37,832 nucleotides of DNA from an uncultured Lachnospiraceae bacterium (GCA_948473115.1 CAOKWI010000043.1:1-37832), one strand, 5' to 3'; shown: positions 15,844-25,384, counted from the first letter of the stretch. Notes: a model not told the origin generated them from the sequence alone. Made by a program: numbers and translations.

Positions 15844-17097
15844 ATGTACAGTCTGATGATTGTGGATGACGAGGAGATAATTTTAAACGGGATAGGGGAT
15901 GTGGTGAGGGCCTCCGGCCTGCCGCTCAGGACTGTCCAGACGGCGCGTTCCGCCGGGGAGGCGCTGGCGCTTCTGGCGGAAAACCCCTGTGATATCCTGC
16001 TCACCGATATTCGGATGCCGGATATGGATGGTCTGGAGATGGTGGGCAGAGCGAAGAACCTGTGGCCCGACATCCGGGTGATCTTTCTCACAGGGTATCA
16101 GGATTTCGAGTATGCAAGAGCGGCCCTGCGCCTGGACAGTGATGATTTCCTGGTGAAGCCCGCTCCGGATAAGAAGCTTCTGGAGGCCATAGAGCGTGTG
16201 ATTGTAGCGCTGGACAAAGCCTGGATGGGTCGTTTTTTGTCCCATGGCGGAGAGGCTTCAAGGGCGATGGAGGATGGGAACAGCGTGCTTCGGGGCAGGG
16301 AGGTAAGGCTGATCTTTCTGAAAATGGATGTGCACAGCGCCAGAATCCCAGAGAGGGAAATATGGGAAGGACTGCAGAATATGCTGGAGCGTGTGTTGAA
16401 GCATGACTACAGCCGTATCAGCTTTGGCAGATACCGGGAGGGGAATTATGTGGTGAGGCTTCCGGAGGACAGAGAAGCACACCGGGAGCAGGAGGCAGGC
16501 GCCTCATCCCACGGGCAGGCGGTTCCCTCAATCGGACGTGGTGACTTGTCCGTAGAAGTCAGGATCAGGCGGGCGCTGGAGGAAATCCAGAGTTTTTTCC
16601 TGGAACAGCTGGATGTGGGCATGTCCATCGGGATTTCGGAAAAAACCAGTGTGGAGGAGGAAAATGTCTGGTATGTCCGCTGGGAGGAAATGTGCGGGTC
16701 GGATTATGGAAAGCTGTTTGTGATGGAGGAAGGCTGTGAGGAGCAGGGGACGGCCGCCGGGGGAAATTACGTGGTGTACGCCATCCAGGCGTATGTCCGG
16801 GAGAATCCGGAGAAGGATCTGTCCCTGGGAGCCCTCTCGGAACGGTTTCGGCTAAACCCCTCCTACCTGTCCCGGATTTTTTCCCAGGAGACGGGACAGC
16901 CTTTGTCGGAATATATTTTACAGATCAGGATCGCCCTGGCTAAGAAGCTGCTGGAGGAGACGGGGCTGAAGGTCTATGAGATCGCGGAGAAAACGGGTTT
17001 CGGCACTCCCGGCTATTTTACAAGAGTGTTCAGGGGGGCGGAGGGTCGCTCGCCCAAGGCTTACCGCCTGGCATCGGGATGGCAGGAGGAAATATAA
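15844..17097 (+). CDS. Response regulator with AraC output domain (YesN type)
   Basis: A 417-aa cytoplasmic response regulator. The receiver domain (1 to about 120) starts 'YSLMIVDDEEIILNG', with acidic pocket Asp8/Asp9 and phospho-acceptor Asp55 in 'DILLTDIRMPDMDG'. A variable middle region follows. The C-terminal AraC/HTH_18 domain (about 310-412) has helices at 'LSLGALSERFRLNPSYLSR' and 'KVYEIAEKTGFGTPGYFTR'. The frame is open upstream to TTG 15769, but receiver domains begin close to the first strand, so ATG 15844 with AGAAGGG upstream is chosen. Its likely targets are the operon starting at 17310 and perhaps other genes of the locus; this is inferred from position. Confidence 0.93.
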   Translation: MYSLMIVDDEEIILNGIGDVVRASGLPLRTVQTARSAGEALALLAENPCDILLTDIRMPDMDGLEMVGRAKNLWPDIRVIFLTGYQDFEYARAALRLDSDDFLVKPAPDKKLLEAIERVIVALDKAWMGRFLSHGGEASRAMEDGNSVLRGREVRLIFLKMDVHSARIPEREIWEGLQNMLERVLKHDYSRISFGRYREGNYVVRLPEDREAHREQEAGASSHGQAVPSIGRGDLSVEVRIRRALEEIQSFFLEQLDVGMSIGISEKTSVEEENVWYVRWEEMCGSDYGKLFVMEEGCEEQGTAAGGNYVVYAIQAYVRENPEKDLSLGALSERFRLNPSYLSRIFSQETGQPLSEYILQIRIALAKKLLEETGLKVYEIAEKTGFGTPGYFTRVFRGAEGRSPKAYRLASGWQEEI

Positions 17098-17135
17098 AAA
17101 AGTAAAGATTGTCTTAGAAAGTAAAATCATTACCA

Positions 17136-17164
17136 TTTTTCGAGGGAATAATGTGTGATATCAT
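17136..17164 (+). promoter_or_regulatory. Candidate activator-dependent promoter of importer operon 2
   Basis: A weak -35 element TTTTTC (17136-17141), a 17-bp spacer and a -10 element TATCAT (17159-17164), the latter preceded by TGA. A poor -35 suits a promoter that needs an AraC-type activator. A leader hairpin, GAAAAAGC (17173-17180) with GCTTTTTC (17203-17210), follows before the gene. Confidence 0.4.
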
Positions 17165-17309
17165 TTTTATAAGAAAAAGCAGATCTAAACGGACATCACG
17201 CAGCTTTTTCGTACCAGTGCAGCCGGCCGGCGCGTAAAACGGGAAGGACACAGGAATCCCGGGTAAAGAAAATGACAGCAGTTTTTCTCGGAAAGTGGAG
17301 GATTATAAT

Positions 17310-18941
17310 ATGAAAAAAAGTAAGCTTTTGACAGCAGCCTTGTTATGTGTCTGCATGGCGCTTCCTGCCACAGGATGCGGTAAGGATGAGGGCGGCGGGC
17401 AGGTTGTCGTGGAGGGTCCCAAGAGCGAAGCGGACAAATTGAAAACATATGACCCGCCCATCACACTGACCTATGCCAAGAGTGAAGTGGTCACCAATTA
17501 TCCCGCAGGTCAGGATGCGCAGAATAACGCTATGTACCAGATGTGGGAGGATGTCATGGGGATTAAGGTAGAGAACCTGATTCTCAGTTCGTCCTCCGCC
17601 ATGACGGAGAAGTTGCGTCTGGCTATCACATCGGATGAGATTCCTGATTTTGCTGTGGTAGATGCCATTACTCTGGATTCCCTCATAAAGAACGACATGG
17701 TGACGGATATGACGGATATCTACGACCAGTGGGCTACGGATCGTCTCAAGACGGTGGCGGGGCAGCAGGACAACGCACTGTTTGCCCCCACCATTTCCAA
17801 CGGACGTTATATGGCAATCCCGGTGGCGAATACCGTGGGTGATAGCTATCCCATCCTCTGGATCCGCAGCGACTGGCTGGAGGCGTTGAACCTGGAGGAA
17901 CCCAAGACCATGGAGGAAGTCTTTGACATTGCGGAGAAATTCACGCTGGAGGATCCCGACGGAAACGGTGTCCAGGATACTTACGGTCTGTATCTGGATA
18001 AGGATTTGAACGGACTGGATGCCATTATGGCGGCTTACGGCGTGTATAGCAAGGACGAGTATTGGGTGAAGCAGGAGGACGGCAGCTTTATCGCGGGTTG
18101 TACCGCCTTGGACGCGAAGAAGCCGCTGGAAAGGCTGGCTCATCTGTATGAAATTGGTGGGATCGACCATGAATTTGCGGTGAAGGATGCCGCAAAGGAG
18201 GAGGAACTGATCGCCTCCGGGCAGATTGGTATTTACCTAGGTCTGTTCTTTAATCCCCTGGGTGTGATGAAGGACAGCGTGGCCAATGTGGGAGCGGACT
18301 GGACGGCTGTGGCGGTTCCCTCGGCGGAGGGCTACGGCGTCTACACGCCCGGTGTGAACCTGAATGTATATGGCTATATTTATGCGAAAAAGGGGATCAG
18401 CAACCCTGAGGCTATTGTGGTGATGCTCAATCATCTCTGCGACGGTTACGCGGCGCCCTGGCTCTCCGATGGTTCCGGAGAATTTTATAAACAGTACACG
18501 GCGCTTGCGGCGGATCCTGAGATCAGCCAGGCAGGTCCCAATAATCTGATGCCTTTCCAGATGGCGGGCAATATCAACTGGGCGGAGCGCTTCTCGGAAG
18601 CAATCGCAAACGGAGAGGAGCATGTGGACGGTAAGGACGCGGACTTCCAGAACGTGATCAGCACGGAGCTGCCTCCGGAACTGTCCTGGGCATGGAAGAA
18701 GGTCTATCTGGAGGGTTACGCGGTGATGGATCTGGACAATGTGCGGTACAGCGATTACACCGGTGCGCCCACGGAGACCATGAGTAAGACCCAGTCCCTG
18801 TTAAACACCCAGAAGCTGACGGATTATATCGCAATCATCATGGGAGACCAGCCGGTGGACTACTTCGACACCTTTGTGGAGACCTTCAACAGTATCGGCG
18901 GTGAGAAGATAGGAAAGGAAATCGAGGAAGCCTTAAAGTAG
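17310..18941 (+). CDS. ABC sugar transporter substrate-binding lipoprotein
   Basis: A 543-aa binding protein of importer 2. The signal ends 'LPATGC', giving a lipidated Cys at 23. The mature part is typical of the LipO-like family 1 binding proteins that partner LplB/YtcP permeases: 'YDPPITLTYAKSE' at the N-terminus, 'LRLAITSDEIPDFAVVD', and 'DPDGNGVQDTYGL' (a calcium-loop-like DxDxNGxxD stretch common in this group). GGAGG at 17297-17301 is spaced 8 nt from ATG 17310; an in-frame GTG at 17295 is less likely. It is the first gene of a five-gene + strand operon running to 24546 and follows the two-component pair that probably regulates it. Confidence 0.94.
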   Translation: MKKSKLLTAALLCVCMALPATGCGKDEGGGQVVVEGPKSEADKLKTYDPPITLTYAKSEVVTNYPAGQDAQNNAMYQMWEDVMGIKVENLILSSSSAMTEKLRLAITSDEIPDFAVVDAITLDSLIKNDMVTDMTDIYDQWATDRLKTVAGQQDNALFAPTISNGRYMAIPVANTVGDSYPILWIRSDWLEALNLEEPKTMEEVFDIAEKFTLEDPDGNGVQDTYGLYLDKDLNGLDAIMAAYGVYSKDEYWVKQEDGSFIAGCTALDAKKPLERLAHLYEIGGIDHEFAVKDAAKEEELIASGQIGIYLGLFFNPLGVMKDSVANVGADWTAVAVPSAEGYGVYTPGVNLNVYGYIYAKKGISNPEAIVVMLNHLCDGYAAPWLSDGSGEFYKQYTALAADPEISQAGPNNLMPFQMAGNINWAERFSEAIANGEEHVDGKDADFQNVISTELPPELSWAWKKVYLEGYAVMDLDNVRYSDYTGAPTETMSKTQSLLNTQKLTDYIAIIMGDQPVDYFDTFVETFNSIGGEKIGKEIEEALK

Positions 18942-18958
18942 GATAGAGAAAGGCGCGG

Positions 18959-18982
18959 AGCCGTGTCCTCAGGGACACGGCT
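18959..18982 (+). promoter_or_regulatory. Intercistronic hairpin after the binding-protein gene
   Basis: AGCCGTGTCC (18959-18968) pairs perfectly with GGACACGGCT (18973-18982) around TCAG. No U-tract follows, so this is probably an RNA-stabilising or partial read-through element between the binding protein and the permeases. Confidence 0.65.
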
Positions 18983-19005
18983 TCCGTGAAAAGAGGGCAA
19001 TGACG

Positions 19006-19935
19006 ATGAAAAAGACAATCAGTGTTTCAAAAAATCCGCCCATCCGCTTTTGTTGGAAAAAAAACTGGCAGCTCCATCTGATGCTGCTGCCGGGAATCCT
19101 TCTGGTCATTCTGTTCAAATATGTTCCACTGAGCGGGATATTGATAGCTTTCAAGGACTTCATTCCGAGAAAGGGGATTTTCGGCTCACCCTGGGCGGGA
19201 CTGGAGAATTTTGAATATATGTTCCAGTTGCCCGACACGATGCGGATTCTCTGGAACACATTAAAAATAGCGGTACTGAAAATATTGGTGAATTTTCCGA
19301 TTCCTGTTCTGGTGGCGATTCTTCTCAATGAAGTCAGAGGCAGACACTTCAAGAAATCCGTACAGACCATCATTTATCTCCCCTATTTTATTTCCTGGGT
19401 CATCTTATCCGGCATGATTCTGGATATCTTTTCCCTGGATGGGGTGGTGAATCAGGCGCTTAGTCTGTTTGGGGCGGATCCTGTGTTTTTCATGGGGGAT
19501 AAGAAGGCCTTTGTGGGGCTGCTTGTCGGCACGGACGTGTGGAAGAATTTCGGCTATGGAACGGTAGTGTATCTGGCGGCCATCACAGGGGTGGATGAGT
19601 CGCTGTACGAGGCGGCCAGGATCGACGGGGCGAACCGGTTCAAGCAGATCCTGCACATTACGCTTCCCGGCATTGCGCCCATTGTGATGCTGATGATGAT
19701 CCTGAACCTGGGTAATGTGCTGAATGCGGGCTTTGAGCAGATATTTAACCTTTACAGCCCCAGGGTGTATGAGACGGCAGATATCATAGATACCTTTGTG
19801 TACCGTATCTCCCTGGTGGAGGCCAATTACAGTCTGGGTACGGCGGTGGGGCTGCTGAAGTCTGTGGTGAGCTTCCTGTTAATCGTCAGTAGCTATAAGC
19901 TGGCCAATAAATACAGTGACTATACGATATTCTAG
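19006..19935 (+). CDS. ABC sugar transporter permease (LplB type)
   Basis: A 309-aa first permease of importer 2. It has about six membrane segments, starting with 'LMLLPGILLVILFKYVPL'. The docking loop is 'YEAARIDGANRF'. The LplB-type signature 'GILIAFKDFIPRKGI' follows the first helix. An in-frame ATG at 19000 is only two bases from AGAGGG, so ATG 19006 is preferred. It is paralogous to the 3077 gene but clearly divergent, which supports a separate substrate for importer 2. It ends 13 bp before the next permease. Confidence 0.93.
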   Translation: MKKTISVSKNPPIRFCWKKNWQLHLMLLPGILLVILFKYVPLSGILIAFKDFIPRKGIFGSPWAGLENFEYMFQLPDTMRILWNTLKIAVLKILVNFPIPVLVAILLNEVRGRHFKKSVQTIIYLPYFISWVILSGMILDIFSLDGVVNQALSLFGADPVFFMGDKKAFVGLLVGTDVWKNFGYGTVVYLAAITGVDESLYEAARIDGANRFKQILHITLPGIAPIVMLMMILNLGNVLNAGFEQIFNLYSPRVYETADIIDTFVYRISLVEANYSLGTAVGLLKSVVSFLLIVSSYKLANKYSDYTIF

Positions 19936-19948
19936 GGAGGTGTGAAAT

Positions 19949-20821
19949 TTGAGCAGAAAAGGCAAAAGCTATCTTTTCCGGACTGTGAATGTGATATTTC
20001 TGGCGTTTCTTGCCGCCCTCTGTCTGTTGCCCCTGATCCACATTGCGGCGGTGTCTTTCAGCGACCAGGCTATGGTGTCAGCAAACCGGGTGGGGCTGTT
20101 TCCCAAGGGCTTCACCCTGGCCTCTTATAAAATGGTGGCGAAGCGGGCAGCCTTCTGGACGGCTTTCGGCGTCTCCGTAAAGCGGGTAATACTGGGGGTT
20201 GCGATCAATACAGTGATTACCGTGCTGATGGCGTATCCACTGTCGAAGTCGGAACGGGAATTTCCGTTTCGGAGGGTATATGTGTGGCTGCTGATCTTTG
20301 TGATGATCTTTGACGGCGGGCTGGTGCCTAATTACCTGCTGGTACATAATCTGAATTTGTTTGATACCATATGGGCCCTGGTGCTGCCTACGGCGGTGCC
20401 CATCTATAATATAATCCTTACCATGAATTTCATGAAGCAGCTTCCGGGAACCATAGAGGAGGCGGCCATGGTGGACGGCGCCGGCTATTTCCAGCGGTTT
20501 GTGTATCTGGTGATCCCCCTGTCCAAGCCGGTTATCGCCACAGTGACGCTGTTCAGCTTTATCGGGCATTGGAATTCCTGGTTCGACGGCAAGATTTATA
20601 ATAACCAGACTACCAACTATCCTCTGCAGACCTATCTGCAGAACCTGATATCCAGCAGCGATATGACCAATGCGGCGGAGGCCATCGAGAACGCGCTGTC
20701 CAATGTGAAGACCCTGCAGGCCGCGCAACTGGTGCTGACACTGCTGCCGATACTGGTGATCTATCCGTTCCTGCAGAAATATTTTGTGAAAGGAATTACA
20801 GTGGGGGCGGTGAAGGGATAA
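19949..20821 (+). CDS. ABC sugar transporter permease (YtcP type), TTG start
   Basis: A 290-aa second permease of importer 2. It starts with TTG at 19949, well supported by AGGGAGG at 19934-19940 with 8-nt spacing and by the family-typical N-terminus (basic, then helix 'FLAALCLLPLIHIAAVSF'). The docking loop is 'EEAAMVDGAGYF'. The C-terminus 'QKYFVKGITVGAVKG' matches the YtcP group and the gene at 4021. It should pair with the 19006 product. As at the first importer, there is no ATPase gene in the operon. Confidence 0.93.
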   Translation: MSRKGKSYLFRTVNVIFLAFLAALCLLPLIHIAAVSFSDQAMVSANRVGLFPKGFTLASYKMVAKRAAFWTAFGVSVKRVILGVAINTVITVLMAYPLSKSEREFPFRRVYVWLLIFVMIFDGGLVPNYLLVHNLNLFDTIWALVLPTAVPIYNIILTMNFMKQLPGTIEEAAMVDGAGYFQRFVYLVIPLSKPVIATVTLFSFIGHWNSWFDGKIYNNQTTNYPLQTYLQNLISSSDMTNAAEAIENALSNVKTLQAAQLVLTLLPILVIYPFLQKYFVKGITVGAVKG

Positions 20822-20851
20822 TGGCATCAGCATTTACGAGGAGGGATGGAA

Positions 20852-21874
20852 ATGAATGATTTCGAGGTTTCTTCTTTTATGGAGACAGTCTATGAGGATG
20901 TGGTAAAAAGGGCCGGGGAGCCCCTGGGGCATACGGGGAATTGGGAGGCATACCGGAAGGAAAAGAAAGAACGGATCAGGGAGGTGTTAAAGCTGCCCCT
21001 GTTGAAGCGCCGCTATGACACGTCCCTGGTATGGGAGAAGGTAAGGGAGAAAACAGAGGAAGGAATCTCCGTGGAGAAATACCGTGTGGAGGCGCTTCAG
21101 AAGCTTTCTCTCGCCGTTCATGTGTTATATGAGGCGAAAAAGGAGGATTTCTCCCGGAGGCGCGCCGTATTGTTTCTCAACGGGCATGATCCCAGGGGAG
21201 CGGAAGGCGCTTACAGGGCGCTTCCCGGCGGAAGCCCCGGGCTGGGGACGGAGCTGGCCCGAATGGGGTATGTGGTTTTGGTTCCCGAACTGTTTGCCCT
21301 GGGGGAGGCCAAGAGACGTGAGGCGGCATCGGATCTGGGAGCCTGTGAGAGCTGCGGGGAGACGGAGCCCTGGCTGTTAAACTGCGGGCTGAACCTAGTG
21401 GGTCTGAGAGTGTGGGAGGCCATGAAGACGCTGGATTTTGCGCAGGAGGCTCTGGGGCTGGATCGTTTTGGCGTCTATGGCATCTCGGGAGGAGGCCATA
21501 TCTGTAATTACGCGGGAGTGCTGGACGACCGGATCGAGGCCATGATGGTATCAGGGTATCCCAATCTGTATCGATACAGTACCATGGCCATGGTGCACTG
21601 CATCTGCAACTATGTGCCGGGACAGATTGAACTGGGGGAAAGCCATCATATCACATCATTGGCGGCGCCGGAAAAAAAGCTGCTGGTGATCAACGGAAAG
21701 CAGGATCCCATTTTCCCCGTAGAGGGCAGCAGGATCGCCTTTGCGTACCTGGAGGAAGTATATCGGCGACTGGGAGAACCGGGCAATTGTACGACGGTTT
21801 TATTTGAGGGCGGGCACGAAATATCAACAACGAATGTATGCAGATGGCTGAGGGAAAACTGGAGTCCCTTGTAA
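20852..21874 (+). CDS. Alpha/beta-hydrolase, probable carbohydrate esterase
   Basis: A 340-aa alpha/beta-hydrolase related to the acetyl-xylan esterase / dienelactone hydrolase-like group (Abhydrolase_7-like). The nucleophile elbow 'GISGGG' gives Ser212, the acid is Asp285 in 'GKQDPIF', and the base is His322 in 'EGGHEIS'. The helical N-terminal extension (about 100 aa) is usual for this group. There is no signal peptide. An in-frame ATG at 20846 abuts GAGGAGGG, so ATG 20852 is chosen. It lies between importer 2 and a large glycosidase, so removal of acetyl or other ester groups from imported oligosaccharides is the likely task; the exact ester is unknown. It ends 17 bp before the next start. 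Confidence 0.8.
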   Translation: MNDFEVSSFMETVYEDVVKRAGEPLGHTGNWEAYRKEKKERIREVLKLPLLKRRYDTSLVWEKVREKTEEGISVEKYRVEALQKLSLAVHVLYEAKKEDFSRRRAVLFLNGHDPRGAEGAYRALPGGSPGLGTELARMGYVVLVPELFALGEAKRREAASDLGACESCGETEPWLLNCGLNLVGLRVWEAMKTLDFAQEALGLDRFGVYGISGGGHICNYAGVLDDRIEAMMVSGYPNLYRYSTMAMVHCICNYVPGQIELGESHHITSLAAPEKKLLVINGKQDPIFPVEGSRIAFAYLEEVYRRLGEPGNCTTVLFEGGHEISTTNVCRWLRENWSPL

Positions 21875-21891
21875 AAGCGAGGAGAGAGGAT

Positions 21892-24546
21892 ATGGAAAAA
21901 AGGCTTGAAGAGGTATTGAAGGGGCGGGAGGGAAACTATATCGTCCCCTTTTTCTGGCAGCACGGTGAGTCGGAGGAAACGCTGCGGGATTATATGGAAA
22001 AGATTGAGATGTCCGGTATCCGCGCAGTCTGTGTGGAATCCAGGCCTCATCCGGACTATGTGGGATCCGGCTGGTGGCGGGATATGGATGTGATCCTGGA
22101 GGAAGCCGCCGTCAGGAATATGAGGGTATGGGTGCTGGACGATTCCCATTTTCCCACAGGCTACTGTAACGGGGAAATTGCGGCTCATCCGGAGTATGGA
22201 AAGGTATTTCTGGATCACTATACGATAGACGTGATGGGACCTGACAGAGAGGCCTCCTTCCTGATTCGGCTGCAGGAGGGGGAAGACCTGGTGGGAGTGG
22301 TGGCCGTAAAGTGCCGGGACACGCCAGAGGACAAGGAATCCCCGGTGGATATCACTTCCCGCGTAAAGGATGGTATGGTATATTGGCCGGTGCCAGAGGG
22401 GTACTGGCGCGTTGTGGTGCTGAAGACTGTGCGGGAAGGGGGAAACTGCCGGAAGGACTACTGTAATCTGCTGGATCGTGACGCGGTGGCTTTTTTCCTG
22501 GAAACGGTTTACGAGCCTCACTGGCAGCATTATAAGGAGAAATTCGGCAATGTCTTTGCCGGCTTTTTCTCGGATGAGCCGGAGTTCGGCAATACCTTTG
22601 GGGAATATCCCAATACGGGGATCGGCCAGCCCACTATGGTGCTGCCTTGGTGCAGGGAACTGGCGGAACGCTGCGCAGGGGCATGGGGTGGGGAGGTGAA
22701 TATCTGCCTGACAGCACTTTGGAGCGACCTGGAGGGATATACGGAGAGGGCTCGGTACGGATATATGTCCATGGCGACAGAACTGTACAGAAGGAATTTC
22801 TGTATGCAGGTGGGAGAATGGTGCAAGGCTCACGGCGTGGAATATATCGGACATGTGGTGGAGGACAACGGCAACCACGCCCGGACGGGATATGGAACGG
22901 GGCATTTCTTTAAGGCGCTGTGGGGACAGCATATGTCGGGAATCGACGTGGTACTGCAGCAGATACGACCCGGTTACGACGACAGGGACTTTTATCATAT
23001 CGGCGGAAAAAATACTTATGACGGGCGCTTTTTCCACTATGGTCTGGGAAAGCTGGGGAGTTCCCTGGCACATCTGGACAAAAAGAAAAGGGGGCGCACC
23101 ATCTGCGAGGTCTATGGAGCCTATGGGTGGGCTGAAGGGCTGAAGCTGATGAAATGGATTGCGGATCATATGTTGGTCAGAGGAGTGAACTGGTTCGTTC
23201 CCCATGCCTTTACCCCGGCGTCCTTTCCCGACCCGGACTGCCCGCCCCACTTTTACGCCCGGGGGAAGAATCCACAGTATCCCTGGTTCCGGGATCTTAT
23301 GGGATATATGAACCGGATGTGCCATTTGCTGAACGGAGGCGGCAGCGTGATCCAAACAGCAGTGCTCTATACGGCGGAAATGAGTTGGATGGGGGATTGC
23401 GTTCCCTTTGAGGATGTCGGGAAATGGCTGATGCGCAGCCAGATTGATTTTGATGTGGTGCCGGTATGGCTTCTTGGGGAGAGCGCTTTCGCGGAGGACG
23501 GTTCCCGGTTCCATGTGGGTGACGCATCCTACGCCGTGCTGATCGTACCGGACTGTGCTTTTATCCCGGAGGAACTGGGGGAATGGCTGGAGCGTGCGGC
23601 ACAGGTGGGATTCCCTGTTCTTTTCGCGGGAGAACGCCCCAGGGTGGCACGAACCGGAAAGCTGGAAAGTGGGGCAACGTGCTCCGAGGGGATTATCCTG
23701 TCAGAAGCTTCCGGAGTCTTCTGTGGAGGCAGTTGTGAGACGCTCTTTTCTTTCCTGGAGGAGACGGGAATCCGGGAGATTCTGACATCCGCACCGGAAC
23801 CATGGCTGCGCTGTCATCAGTACAGACAGCCGAAAGGGACTTTTTATATGTTCTTCAATGAGCATCCTGCAAAGCGGGTGGACACCTGGGTATGGGTTAA
23901 GGGGCTCAGAAAGCCTGCCTGCTGGTATGACGGCTGGGATAATTGTCTGTACCAGACCGGGCAGGACGAAAGAGGACGTATTGGCCTTCACCTGTCACCA
24001 TATGAGACAAAGATGTTGTATGTGGGTGATGAGGAGGAGAGGGTGGATCTATCTGCCGATGTCCGGCTTTGGGGGAGGTATATGAGCGACCCTGAGAGTG
24101 TGGCTGATGGGAAACACCTGGAATTGGCTGAAGGATGGCAGATTTCCCTGAAGCAGTATGATGCGGAAGATTTCGGGTCAAGTGTAAAATGGACGTCCCT
24201 CAAAAATATCACCGGCCAGGGACAGCTGCCGGAATTCTCTGGTACCATTCGGTATGAGACTGCTTTTGACTGGGATCCGGAAAAGGATGGTGAGAGCGCT
24301 GTCCTGGACTGCGGCGAAGTCTATGAGACCTTGGAAGTGAGGCTGAACGGAGCAGTCCAGGCAGTGCGGGTGGCGCCGCCCTATACCCTGATGCTGAAGG
24401 GGCTCAGAAAAGGGCGAAACGCTTTGGAACTACTGGTGACGAATACGCTGGTTCATCAAATGAGGGACGAACTGTCCGTCACTATGCCTGTGGAGGCAAG
24501 CGGTCTGGTTGGGCCGGTGCGGATCTTTCTTCCAATATCCTTTTGA
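21892..24546 (+). CDS. Large glycoside hydrolase, GH106-like (putative alpha-L-rhamnosidase)
   Basis: An 884-aa cytoplasmic enzyme. The N-terminal barrel carries 'VPFFWQHGE', 'VLDDSHFPTGYCNGE' and 'GFFSDEPEFGN', with acidic residues placed as in (beta/alpha)8 retaining or inverting glycosidases. A middle region with a Rossmann-like segment follows. The C-terminal galactose-binding-like sandwich (about 770-884) includes 'VLDCGEVYETLEVRLNG'. This order resembles GH106 and related unclassified rhamnosidase-like families, but I cannot fix the family by eye. The open frame extends to ATG 21838 inside the esterase gene, but GGAGAGAGG just before 21892 supports the later start. It is the last gene of operon 2. 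Its 3' end overlaps the convergent regulator gene by 65 bp. Confidence 0.7.
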   Translation: MEKRLEEVLKGREGNYIVPFFWQHGESEETLRDYMEKIEMSGIRAVCVESRPHPDYVGSGWWRDMDVILEEAAVRNMRVWVLDDSHFPTGYCNGEIAAHPEYGKVFLDHYTIDVMGPDREASFLIRLQEGEDLVGVVAVKCRDTPEDKESPVDITSRVKDGMVYWPVPEGYWRVVVLKTVREGGNCRKDYCNLLDRDAVAFFLETVYEPHWQHYKEKFGNVFAGFFSDEPEFGNTFGEYPNTGIGQPTMVLPWCRELAERCAGAWGGEVNICLTALWSDLEGYTERARYGYMSMATELYRRNFCMQVGEWCKAHGVEYIGHVVEDNGNHARTGYGTGHFFKALWGQHMSGIDVVLQQIRPGYDDRDFYHIGGKNTYDGRFFHYGLGKLGSSLAHLDKKKRGRTICEVYGAYGWAEGLKLMKWIADHMLVRGVNWFVPHAFTPASFPDPDCPPHFYARGKNPQYPWFRDLMGYMNRMCHLLNGGGSVIQTAVLYTAEMSWMGDCVPFEDVGKWLMRSQIDFDVVPVWLLGESAFAEDGSRFHVGDASYAVLIVPDCAFIPEELGEWLERAAQVGFPVLFAGERPRVARTGKLESGATCSEGIILSEASGVFCGGSCETLFSFLEETGIREILTSAPEPWLRCHQYRQPKGTFYMFFNEHPAKRVDTWVWVKGLRKPACWYDGWDNCLYQTGQDERGRIGLHLSPYETKMLYVGDEEERVDLSADVRLWGRYMSDPESVADGKHLELAEGWQISLKQYDAEDFGSSVKWTSLKNITGQGQLPEFSGTIRYETAFDWDPEKDGESAVLDCGEVYETLEVRLNGAVQAVRVAPPYTLMLKGLRKGRNALELLVTNTLVHQMRDELSVTMPVEASGLVGPVRIFLPISF

Positions 24547-25384
24547 TGTTCCCGTCCCTTAAAAGTTCTCCTGCGAGGGTGTCCTCCGCCGCCCTGCCGG
24601 AAACGTCCCGTCCGCCCTCCAGCAGGCATTCCATTCCCTCTATAATCTTGGGAAGGCAGGCGATGGAACAGCCCCTGCGCAAAAGACGCTTCACCATATC
24701 CGTCAGCAGGCCATAGGAAATCTTTTCCGGGATCACCCCTTCTATCAGGACGGGGTATTTGATCTTCAGATTGTCAACCAGTCCTTTTAACAGATCCGGA
24801 TGGAGGATCTCATAATATTTTTCCCGGATGCAGCTGCCAAGTCTTTCGATGATATGGTGCAATGGATCTTCGCCCATACATTTGTCGTCCGCATATGCAA
24901 GCTGCTCAGAGCAAAGCACATTACCATAAGAAAGAATCATAAATTCGCGGCTCTCCAGTCTCAATTCATCCCTGATCCGGAAAACTGGTAATAAGAATCC
25001 CTCACGGGATAGCCGGAGTCGCAATTCCTTTATTTCATCCGTATAGTTCTGATCGGTGAAAAGAGGAATCAGCTCTTCCCCGAATATGAGTTCCAACGGT
25101 TCCAGCGCATTCCTCAGGTTCTCCCCGATCATGCGCTGGAGCTTACAGCCGTCGCCTCCCATGGTATTTTGCTGATTGATGCCCAGCAGATAGTCAGTGC
25201 TGATCTCCAGCATGCGTGCGATGGAAGGCAGGATCGACGTATCGGGGAGGCTCATACCCCTCTCCCATTTGCTCAATGCCTGCGGAGTGACACCGAGCCT
25301 GTAGGCCAGTTCCTCCTGGGTCATATTTTTATTTTGACGGCAGACGGACAATCTGCTTCCGATCTGTTGTGATTCACTTGTCAT
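24482..25384 (-). CDS. XRE-family transcriptional regulator
   Basis: A 300-aa protein with an N-terminal lambda-repressor-like helix-turn-helix (about 8-62): 'IGSRLSVCRQNKNMTQEELAYRLGVTPQALSKWERG'-type content, of which 'MTQEELAYRLGVTPQALSKW' is the diagnostic stretch. The remaining 240 residues are helical and not recognised; they may be a sensor or oligomerisation domain. Starts at 25414 and 25393 are possible; 25384 is chosen because AAAAAGGA sits about 9 nt upstream. It is convergent with, and overlaps, the GH106-like gene. Its target is unknown. Confidence 0.85.
   Translation of the reverse strand: MTSESQQIGSRLSVCRQNKNMTQEELAYRLGVTPQALSKWERGMSLPDTSILPSIARMLEISTDYLLGINQQNTMGGDGCKLQRMIGENLRNALEPLELIFGEELIPLFTDQNYTDEIKELRLRLSREGFLLPVFRIRDELRLESREFMILSYGNVLCSEQLAYADDKCMGEDPLHHIIERLGSCIREKYYEILHPDLLKGLVDNLKIKYPVLIEGVIPEKISYGLLTDMVKRLLRRGCSIACLPKIIEGMECLLEGGRDVSGRAAEDTLAGELLRDGNIKRILEERSAPAQPDRLPPQA

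Noticed and set aside
21646..23514. A 622-codon open frame on the minus strand
   Set aside because: It lies wholly under the esterase and GH106-like genes, has no ribosome site and reads as low-complexity His/Pro/Gln-rich peptide typical of an antisense shadow.
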